From positions 1 to 6,677 of the forward strand of contig CAJPPE010000089.1 in NCBI GenBank assembly GCA_905372345.1: 6,677 bases of DNA. The letters are read 5' to 3'. The notes below the pieces were generated by a model that ran no database searches, was not told the DNA's origin, and saw nothing but the letters and a program-made list of their open reading frames with translations. Below, one piece after another: positions 5,631 through 6,677 of the stretch. The position numbers and the translations under genes are program-made. The stretch is from an uncultured Treponema sp. GTDB taxonomy: Bacteria > Spirochaetota > Spirochaetia > Treponematales > Treponemataceae. The stretch's first letter is position 1; every line of letters begins with the position of its first letter.

Positions 5631-6677
5631 TTAATCTTCAGAAAAACTTTTTAAGCTTTCCAGCTCCTGTAAGGGCTTGTATAACAAATTATAAATAGGT
5701 TCCAAATCATCTGAAACATCTTTCATAGTTATTAAACCATTCTTATTTTCTTGTGTCAAATAAAATTTGGGGTTGTTTATCTTCTCTTTTTTAGAATAAA
5801 CCTCTATTGCATGAATAAAATAAGGACTATGAGAACTAATCAAAATGTGCATTTTATATTCTTTTTGCAAAAGTACTATTATTTTAGCCAATACTATTTG
5901 CCACTCAGGATGTAAATGGATTTCAGGCTCATCAAGAATCAAAGTTCCTTTTTCTTCCAAGTAGCCGTTTAAAAGCAATGTTTTTATGATTGTAAATGTT
6001 TTTAAACCCGTTGATAAATTTGCTAAACTTATTTCTCTACCATCATAATCATTGATAAAAGATAAAACACCTGACTCCTGTCTTACCAAAGAACCCTCGC
6101 AAACATTATTTAATTCGGCGTAGATATTTTTTAAATTATCTTCTACCAATAAATCGTTTACAGCTTTTTGAACAGACAGAGTATCAATATTTTGTCCGAT
6201 ACTCTGCTCTTCAAACTTATTGTGCAGTAATTTTTTTTCGATACTTGACCTATGAGGTATGCGGTTAAATCTTCTCAATACTGAAACTCCATCTAACACA
6301 AAAGGATCGTCAATATAAATAGCCTCATGGGTTAAATTAAGCGGATTTTCCAATTCGGTAATAATATTATCTTTTATTATTATCTTTACATTTTCATCCT
6401 TAACTTGTAAATTTATTGAAGCACTTTTTTTGGCAGCAAAATTTTGAATTTGACCTTGAAATTCGGAGGTAAATAAATTTTGTAAGATTTTTTTATTTAT
6501 ATCTGCCTGAGAAAGCGTCAAAATTGAAATAACGCGGTTTATATCAATTCCTTTATTTTTAGTAAAATCATAACCGAGGTTTTTAGTAATTATATCTATG
6601 GCTATCTTTTCAGTAATATTTTCTTTATTCTTAAGAAGTTCTCTTATTGTATTTCTTATTTGCATTGAACTTACTTC
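5631..6677 (-). CDS. SMC/ABC-like AAA ATPase (RecF/OLD-type), 5' end outside the window
   Basis: The frame is open to the window edge: the four codons above the ATG at 6665 (E-V-S-S) have no stop and no convincing ribosome binding site. I therefore treat this as a partial gene that lacks its N-terminus. Numbered from that internal methionine, the family landmarks are: YIDDPFVLD at 117-125 and an HRSS at 138-141; the ABC-type signature LSTGLK at 217-222; Walker B TLILDEPEIHLHPEWQ at 241-256; and the H-loop ISSHSPYF at 276-283. The C-terminus ends with I-Y-N-L-L-Y-K-P-L-Q-E-L-E. Walker A (G-x-x-x-x-G-K-S/T) is not present and should lie just outside the window. This is the general layout of a widespread family annotated simply as AAA ATPase, with a coiled-coil or insertion domain between the two halves of the nucleotide-binding site. 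No TOPRIM domain follows, which rules out OLD/GajA. It would bind DNA or a partner in an ATP-dependent manner. It is directly coupled to the 188-residue gene downstream. Confidence 0.85.
   Translation of the reverse strand, partial: EVSSMQIRNTIRELLKNKENITEKIAIDIITKNLGYDFTKNKGIDINRVISILTLSQADINKKILQNLFTSEFQGQIQNFAAKKSASINLQVKDENVKIIIKDNIITELENPLNLTHEAIYIDDPFVLDGVSVLRRFNRIPHRSSIEKKLLHNKFEEQSIGQNIDTLSVQKAVNDLLVEDNLKNIYAELNNVCEGSLVRQESGVLSFINDYDGREISLANLSTGLKTFTIIKTLLLNGYLEEKGTLILDEPEIHLHPEWQIVLAKIIVLLQKEYKMHILISSHSPYFIHAIEVYSKKEKINNPKFYLTQENKNGLITMKDVSDDLEPIYNLLYKPLQELESLKSFSED

Noticed and set aside
5064..6677. OLD/GajA, Septu or PARIS as the identity of the ATPase module
   Set aside because: No TOPRIM domain follows the ATPase, the partner has no HNH motif, and no DUF4435-like acidic motif is seen. 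Only the general ATPase plus effector layout is shared.
1..6677. CRISPR array, tRNA, rRNA, insertion sequence
   Set aside because: No spaced direct repeats, cloverleaf-like structure, transposase frame or terminal inverted repeats were seen on either strand.

Overview
The window suggests a moderately AT-rich bacterium. My best guess is a host-associated spirochaete of the Treponema denticola type, based on general resemblance of the proteins; there is no rRNA or other marker to prove it. Every complete gene is on the minus strand. The only plus-strand coding signal is a short fragment at the left end.

Right part (5064-6677): two tightly joined minus-strand genes, with a stop codon directly followed by a start codon. 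The first is an SMC/ABC-like AAA ATPase whose N-terminus, including the Walker A loop, lies beyond the window edge. The second is a 188-residue protein with an ExK motif resembling the PD-(D/E)xK nuclease core. Base composition here is clearly lower in GC than in the rest (sampled 60-base lines of about 15-37% against about 45% in tldD). This two-gene module looks like an accessory cargo, plausibly anti-mobile-element defence. It is the best candidate in the window for an undescribed system.

Middle and left part (100-5029): a near-consensus sigma70-type promoter with an extended -10 (5001-5029, minus) drives what looks like one operon: tldD, tldE/pmbA, rpoN and a metallo-beta-lactamase-fold hydrolase. 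tldD and tldE overlap by four bases. tldE and rpoN are 11 bases apart, and the hydrolase starts about 30 bases after rpoN. TldD and TldE would form the heteromeric metalloprotease. RpoN is a complete sigma-54 with its three landmark regions. A weak AT-rich hairpin downstream of the hydrolase may end the operon.

Left edge (1-147): a strong ribosome binding site and an ATG open a 43-codon frame. Its first 27 residues resemble the N-terminus of the AmmeMemoRadiSam-system radical SAM enzyme (AmrS), up to the CxxC of the zinc/cysteine cluster region. The frame then runs into the antisense 3' end of the hydrolase gene. This looks like the scar of a deleted or rearranged amrS gene. I see no tRNA, rRNA, CRISPR array or insertion sequence.
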